From: Alphaproteobacteria bacterium HGW-Alphaproteobacteria-7
GTDB lineage: Bacteria; Pseudomonadota; Alphaproteobacteria; Sphingomonadales; Sphingomonadaceae
NCBI GenBank assembly: GCA_002842735.1
Contig: PHEB01000010.1
Coordinates: 1 to 64,000 of the forward strand
DNA: 64,000 nucleotides
Reading direction: 5' to 3'
Shown here: positions 59,131-64,000 of the stretch, piece after piece
How the letters are laid out: every line of letters begins with the position of its first letter
How positions within the stretch are numbered: position 1 is the stretch's first letter
Made by a program: the position numbers and the translations under genes
The notes under the pieces: model-generated
Seen by the model: only the letters and a program-made list of their open reading frames with translations
The model's database searches: none
What the model was told of the DNA's origin: nothing

Positions 59131-59661
59131 ATGCGCTCACGTCTGTTCCTGTGGCTGCCGCTCGCCCTGTTCGCGTTTTTCGCCGGGCTGGCGGGCTATA
59201 TGCTCACACAGGATAAAACCGAATTCGTCGAAAGCGCGATGATCGGCCAATCACTGCCTGACTTCGCGCTAAAGCCTGCGTTTGATGGGCTGCCGGGGGC
59301 CGCGCGCAGCGATCTGGTTGGCGGCCAGCCGCGCCTGCTCAATATATGGGCAAGCTGGTGCCTGCCCTGCATCGCCGAGGCCCCGCAGCTTGAAGCATTG
59401 CAGGCCCAAGGGGTCGAAATCGTCGGCATTGCCATTCGCGACCGGCCCGAAGATGTCGCCAATTTCCTCGCGCGTCATGGCAATCCCTATACCCGGATCG
59501 GCGCGGATGATATTTCCGAAGTGCAGCTTGCCATCGGATCGTCAGGCGTGCCCGAAACCTTCGTAATCGATGCGGCGGGCGTCATTCGTTACCAGCATAT
59601 CGGCGATATCCGCGAGAGTGATATTCCGATATTGCTCGCCGAATTGGAGAAGGCCCGATGA
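59131..59661 (+). CDS. Thiol:disulfide interchange protein DsbE/CcmG
   Basis: LLNIWASWCLPCIAEAPQLEALQAQGVEIVGI. Confidence 0.95.
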   Translation: MRSRLFLWLPLALFAFFAGLAGYMLTQDKTEFVESAMIGQSLPDFALKPAFDGLPGAARSDLVGGQPRLLNIWASWCLPCIAEAPQLEALQAQGVEIVGIAIRDRPEDVANFLARHGNPYTRIGADDISEVQLAIGSSGVPETFVIDAAGVIRYQHIGDIRESDIPILLAELEKAR

Positions 59662-60086
59662 TCAGGGTGCTTCTTACCTTTCTGGCGGCGCTGATCGCTT
59701 TGCCGCTCTCCGCGCAGGACACCATGCCGCCCGCGCCCTATGCCTATAATCAACTCGACGACCCAGCCTTGGAGGCTCAGGCAACCGCACTGATGCACAC
59801 GCTGCGCTGCCTCAAATGCCAATCGCAGTCGATCGCGGATAGCGACGCACCAATGGCGGGCGATATGCGACATCAGGTGCGCAGCCGTATTCTGGCAGGC
59901 GAAAGTCCAGAGGAAATCCGCGCGTGGTTGGTTGCGCGCTACGGTGATTATGTCAGCTATACGCCCACGGTGAGCTCGAGCACCTGGCCGCTGTTTGCGA
60001 TACCGGCGTTGCTGATCTTGATTGTCGCTGCGGTGCTGTTGCGGCGGCTGGGCAGGCGGCGCGTTGATGCGGGAGATGCGTCATGA
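59658..60086 (+). CDS. Cytochrome c-type biogenesis protein CcmH/CcmL
   Basis: LRCLKCQSQSIADSDAPMAGDMRHQVRSRILAGESPEEIRAWLVARYGDYV. Confidence 0.95.
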   Translation: MIRVLLTFLAALIALPLSAQDTMPPAPYAYNQLDDPALEAQATALMHTLRCLKCQSQSIADSDAPMAGDMRHQVRSRILAGESPEEIRAWLVARYGDYVSYTPTVSSSTWPLFAIPALLILIVAAVLLRRLGRRRVDAGDAS

Positions 60087-60730
60087 TCGTTGGCTGGCTT
60101 GTTGTGGGCGCGCTGGCCCTGACGGCGTTTGCGTTTGCCGCGCTGGCACTGCGGCTGCCGCGCGAAGGATTTGCGCTGTTCGGCGCGGTGCTGGTGTTCG
60201 GCTTGGCCGGATACGCGTGGCAGGGCGCGCCCGGGCAGCCCGCAGCGCCCAAGCAAGCGGCGACTGCGGCAAGCAATCAGGGTGAAGCGATGGTTGAAGG
60301 CCGCGCTGCGCTGTTTGATCGCACCCTGCCGCCTCCCAATTACCTGCTGACGTCAGATGCCTTTGCCCGGCGCGGCCAATTTGCTGATGCTGCCGCGCTG
60401 CTGCAAGGCGGCCTGGCAGCAAATCCTGATGATCAGGAAAGCTGGCTCGCGCTCGGTCTTGCTCTGGTCGGCCATGCTGATGGGTTTGTGACTCCGGCGG
60501 CGCTGCAGGCATTCGGCCGCGCGCGGGCGATTGATCCTGCGCATCCGGGGGCGGAATATTTCCTCGGCATCGCTTACCTGCAAAGCGGAGAGGTGCGCGC
60601 CGCGCGCGATGTCTGGGGCGGACTGCTCGAACGTTCGCCCCCCGATGCCCCGTGGCATGAGGGTTTGACCGCTGATGTCGCGCGGCTGGACGATATGATC
60701 GCGCGCGCGCCGATGCTGCAAGGCCAGTGA
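60083..60730 (+). CDS. TPR-containing cytochrome c biogenesis protein (CcmI-like)
   Basis: Position at end of ccm operon; TPR-like repeats. Confidence 0.85.
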   Translation: MIVGWLVVGALALTAFAFAALALRLPREGFALFGAVLVFGLAGYAWQGAPGQPAAPKQAATAASNQGEAMVEGRAALFDRTLPPPNYLLTSDAFARRGQFADAAALLQGGLAANPDDQESWLALGLALVGHADGFVTPAALQAFGRARAIDPAHPGAEYFLGIAYLQSGEVRAARDVWGGLLERSPPDAPWHEGLTADVARLDDMIARAPMLQGQ

Positions 60731-60850
60731 CCGCAGCGTGTTGCAGGTGCGAATGCGGAGTGCTAGGCGGCGCGCCACTCCAGCCTGAGTGCCTGTGACG
60801 AGTCGTTCTGGCGGGATGGGCAGTACCGACATACGGGAAATCCGATTGAT

Positions 60851-62773
60851 ATGAGCGAAGCTTCAAGACCTGCTCACCAACCGCCTCCGGGTGGCAAAAG
60901 CCACAGCGCGTCAAAATCCGCGCTGGCGGTGGGCGCGATCGGTATCGTGTTTGGCGATATCGGCACCAGCCCGCTCTATGCGTTTCGTGAAACCTTTAAC
61001 GGGGCGCATTCGCTTGCACTCGACAATGCCCATATTCTGGGTGTGATCAGCCTGATCTTCTGGTCGATGACGCTGGTCGTCTCGATCCAGTATGTCACCA
61101 TCCTGATGCGGGCCGATAACAAGGGGCAGGGCGGGAGCTTGGCGTTGGTCGCGCTGATTTCGCGCAGTCTGTCGACATCGAAATATGCCTGGATCGCGGT
61201 GCTGCTGGGCGTGTTTGCGACCAGCCTGTTCTACGGTGACAGCATGATCACCCCGGCGATTTCGGTGCTGTCGGCGGTTGAGGGTTTGAGCGTCGTCGAC
61301 AGCCGGTTTGATCGCGTCGTCATTCCCATTGCACTGATTTTGCTGGTGTTTCTGTTCGTGATACAAAAGCGCGGCACGGCCAAGGTCGGCGCGCTGTTTG
61401 CGCCGGCGATGATCGTCTATTTCATCGTCATCGCCCTGCTCGGCGGGTGGCAGATCATCCAGACCCCCGCGATTTTGTGGGCGCTCAACCCCTATCACGC
61501 GATAAACTTTTTCATGCTTGATGGCTGGCTGGCCTTTCTCGCGCTGGGCAGCGTGGTGCTGGCGGTGACGGGGTCAGAGGCGCTGTATTCGGACATGGGT
61601 CATTTCGGGCGCGGGCCGATGCGATTATCGTGGTTCGGCTTTGTCATGCCCTGCCTGCTGCTCAACTATTTCGGTCAGGGCGCGATGGTCATGGGCCTTC
61701 CGCCCGAACAGGCCGCGCAGGCGATTGAAAGCCCGTTCTTCTTCCTTGCATCCGAACAATGGCGTCTGCCGCTGGTGTTGTTGGCCACGGTTGCCACGTT
61801 CATTGCCAGCCAGGCGGTCATTTCAGGCGCGTTTTCGATTACCCATCAGGCGATCCAGATGGGCTATATCCCGCGCCTCAGCACCCGCCACACATCGGCA
61901 ACCGAAGGCGGACAGATTTATATTCCGGTGGTCAACTGGGCGCTGATGGTGGCGGTGATCGTGTTGGTGCTGACCTTCCAGACATCATCCAACCTTGCCA
62001 ATGCCTATGGTATCGCGGTGACGGGTGCGGTGACGATCGACACGCTGTTGATGGCGGTGCTGCTGGTGGGTGTGTGGAAATGGCGCTGGTGGTATGCCGC
62101 GCCGGTGGTGCTGCTGTTCCTGATTGTTGACGGGGCCTATTTCGCCGCCAACCTTACCAAGGTTGCCGATGGCGGGTGGTTCCCGCTGGTGGTCGGCCTA
62201 GTCGCATTTATCCTGCTGACCACCTGGGCGCGTGGGCGCAAGCTGATGCATGAACGGATGAGCGAAAGTGCGCTGCCGCTAGAAATCTTTGCCAAGTCGG
62301 CCAAGAATTCCACGGTGCGCGTTCCCGGCACCGCGATCTTCATGGCGTCCAGCACCGCTGGTGTGCCCTCCGCGCTGCTCCACAATATCAAGCATAACAA
62401 GGTTCTGCACGAACGCGTGGTGATCCTGACCATCAGCATCGCGGATGTGCCCTATGTCGATCCCGACGCGCGCTGCGAGATGACCGAACTTAGCGACGGG
62501 TTCTATCGTGCAGTGCTGCATTATGGCTTCATGGAGGAAACCGATGTCCCGCTCGGCCTCAAGAAGATGGAGCGGTGCGGCGGCACATTCGACATGATGC
62601 AAACCAGCTTCTTCCTGTCGCGCCAGACCCTGCTGCCATCGGAAAAGCCGGGGATGTCGATCTGGCGCGAGAAAATCTTCGCGTGGCTGCTGAGGAATTC
62701 GGCGACCGCGATGGATTTCTTCAAGCTGCCGACCAACCGCGTGGTGGAACTGGGCAGTCAAGTGGAGATTTAG
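60851..62773 (+). CDS. kup: Low-affinity potassium transporter Kup
   Basis: [22 protein letters not shown]..., [20 protein letters not shown]. Confidence 0.97.
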   Translation: MSEASRPAHQPPPGGKSHSASKSALAVGAIGIVFGDIGTSPLYAFRETFNGAHSLALDNAHILGVISLIFWSMTLVVSIQYVTILMRADNKGQGGSLALVALISRSLSTSKYAWIAVLLGVFATSLFYGDSMITPAISVLSAVEGLSVVDSRFDRVVIPIALILLVFLFVIQKRGTAKVGALFAPAMIVYFIVIALLGGWQIIQTPAILWALNPYHAINFFMLDGWLAFLALGSVVLAVTGSEALYSDMGHFGRGPMRLSWFGFVMPCLLLNYFGQGAMVMGLPPEQAAQAIESPFFFLASEQWRLPLVLLATVATFIASQAVISGAFSITHQAIQMGYIPRLSTRHTSATEGGQIYIPVVNWALMVAVIVLVLTFQTSSNLANAYGIAVTGAVTIDTLLMAVLLVGVWKWRWWYAAPVVLLFLIVDGAYFAANLTKVADGGWFPLVVGLVAFILLTTWARGRKLMHERMSESALPLEIFAKSAKNSTVRVPGTAIFMASSTAGVPSALLHNIKHNKVLHERVVILTISIADVPYVDPDARCEMTELSDGFYRAVLHYGFMEETDVPLGLKKMERCGGTFDMMQTSFFLSRQTLLPSEKPGMSIWREKIFAWLLRNSATAMDFFKLPTNRVVELGSQVEI

Positions 62774-63420
62774 CCCCCCGTCGGCGGTTCATTCTTCAGC
62801 GGTTCGTCCCGTTCTTCAAAGCTCAGCCCGTTCTTTAGCAGCATCGGGATCTGGCTGAAGGTGAACAGGAAGGTCAGCGGCAGGAACACCCACAGCTTGG
62901 CCCACAGCCAGCCTTCAAAATCCATCTGCGCGCGCAGCACTTCGTTGAGAACGGCGAGGACGAGGAAGAACACACCCCAGTTGCGCGACAGTTTGAGCCA
63001 GCCTTGATCTGAAAGCCCTTCAAACGCGGCTTCGAGCAGGATTTTCAGCAGCGCGCGGCCCATGAAAAACCCGCCCAGCAAAACCACGCCGAACACCGCG
63101 TAGATGATCGTCGGCTTCAACTGCACGAAGGTGGGGTCGCCGAAAAAGATCGTCAGGCTGCCAAAGCCGACGATCAGCGCGGTCGAAAACCACAGCATCG
63201 GCGATACCTTGCCCAGCCGCCATTTCGACACAACGAGCGCAATCACGGCAGCGACCATGAACGCGCCGGTGCCATAGATGATCGCGGCCAATTCGCCCGC
63301 AGGGCTGGGGTCTTCGGGCGCGCTCCAGCGATAGATGCCGAGAAACACCAGCAAGGGCCCGTAATCGACCGCGACATTAATCCAGCTGGATGCGGCTTTT
63401 TTGGTTTCGTTCTCGCTCAT
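62770..63420 (-). CDS. Inner membrane-spanning protein YciB / septation protein A
   Basis: [13 protein letters not shown]..., [65 protein letters not shown]. Confidence 0.93.
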   Translation of the reverse strand: MSENETKKAASSWINVAVDYGPLLVFLGIYRWSAPEDPSPAGELAAIIYGTGAFMVAAVIALVVSKWRLGKVSPMLWFSTALIVGFGSLTIFFGDPTFVQLKPTIIYAVFGVVLLGGFFMGRALLKILLEAAFEGLSDQGWLKLSRNWGVFFLVLAVLNEVLRAQMDFEGWLWAKLWVFLPLTFLFTFSQIPMLLKNGLSFEERDEPLKNEPPTGG

Positions 63421-63434
63421 TACTCTCTCAATCC

Positions 63435-63532
63435 GTCATTGCGAGCGGCGCAGCCGCGCGGCAATCAAGTCCCAAAGCCCCCGCCATAGCGGAACTTGCC
63501 GTTCTGGATTGCTTCGCTGCGCTCGCAATGAC
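63435..63532. repeat. Palindromic interspersed element (REP/MITE-like)
   Basis: Termini GTCATTGCGAGCG (63435-63447) and CGCTCGCAATGAC (63520-63532) are perfect inverted repeats. Confidence 0.8.
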
Positions 63533-63540
63533 AAGGTTTA

Positions 63541-64000
63541 CTAAGCCACCCCGGCAATCACCCGTGCGACCAGATCGGGGTCAAACGGGCGCAGGTCTTC
63601 GATCTTTTCGCCCACGCCGATGGCATGGATCGGCAGGCCATATTGTTCTGCCGCGGCGACCAGCACGCCGCCGCGCGCGGTGCCATCCAGCTTGGTCATG
63701 ATCAGGCCGGTGACGCCGGCCACCTCCTTGAACACCTCGATCTGGGCGAGCGCATTCTGGCCGTTGGTGGCGTCTAATACCAGCACCACGTCATGCGGAG
63801 CCTCCGCGTTCAGGCGCCCGAGCACGCGGCGGATCTTCGCCAGCTCCTCCATCAGCTCTTTCTTGTTCTGCAAGCGGCCCGCGGTGTCGACGATCAGCGC
63901 GTCGATTCCGGTGTCGGTCGCCTGTTTCACGGCATCGAACACAATCGCCGCCGGATCGCCGCCTTCCGGCCCGCGCACCAGATCAACCCCGACGCGCTCG
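63541..64000 (-). CDS. ftsY: Signal recognition particle receptor FtsY, C-terminal part (continues past window end)
   Basis: DALIVDTAGRLQNKKELMEELAKIRRVL...LVLDATNGQNALAQIEVFKEVAGVTGLIMTKLDGTARGG. Confidence 0.95.
   Translation of the reverse strand, partial: ERVGVDLVRGPEGGDPAAIVFDAVKQATDTGIDALIVDTAGRLQNKKELMEELAKIRRVLGRLNAEAPHDVVLVLDATNGQNALAQIEVFKEVAGVTGLIMTKLDGTARGGVLVAAAEQYGLPIHAIGVGEKIEDLRPFDPDLVARVIAGVA

Overview
GC-rich alphaproteobacterial chromosome segment, most like Sphingomonadales/Erythrobacteraceae (inference from gene content and order). Most of the window is housekeeping: aroQ-accB-accC, yajC-secD-secF, uup, a response regulator/histidine kinase pair, polyprenyl synthase, hrpB, SRP RNA, dnaX-ybaB, lon, hupB, rlmB, psd-pssA, rpsB-tsf-pyrH-frr-uppS-cdsA-dxr-rseP-bamA-ompH-fabZ, rpmE, ccmCDEFGHI, kup, yciB and partial ftsY. 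There are five tRNAs. Accessory material includes IS110- and IS5-type transposase remnants, a YefM/YoeB-type toxin-antitoxin pair joined to aroQ, a GTA-type holin, a solitary AIPR-like protein beside tRNA-Pro, an XRE/DUF6456-like regulator pair, and a minimal merR-merA locus. The signals I consider most worth following up are: (1) an 84-aa membrane protein ORF preceded by two perfect alphaproteobacterial LexA boxes (GTTCN7GTTC), a candidate SOS-induced division or membrane regulator; (2) a perfect parS site, TGTTTCACGTGAAACA; (3) a YefM/YoeB module with a TGTACA-N6-TGTACA operator placed 4 nt upstream of aroQ-accBC; (4) structured leaders before rpsB, tsf and rpmE; (5) a MerR-type promoter reading into a 44-aa possible deletion scar. 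No searches were run; family names come from reading motifs in the translations.
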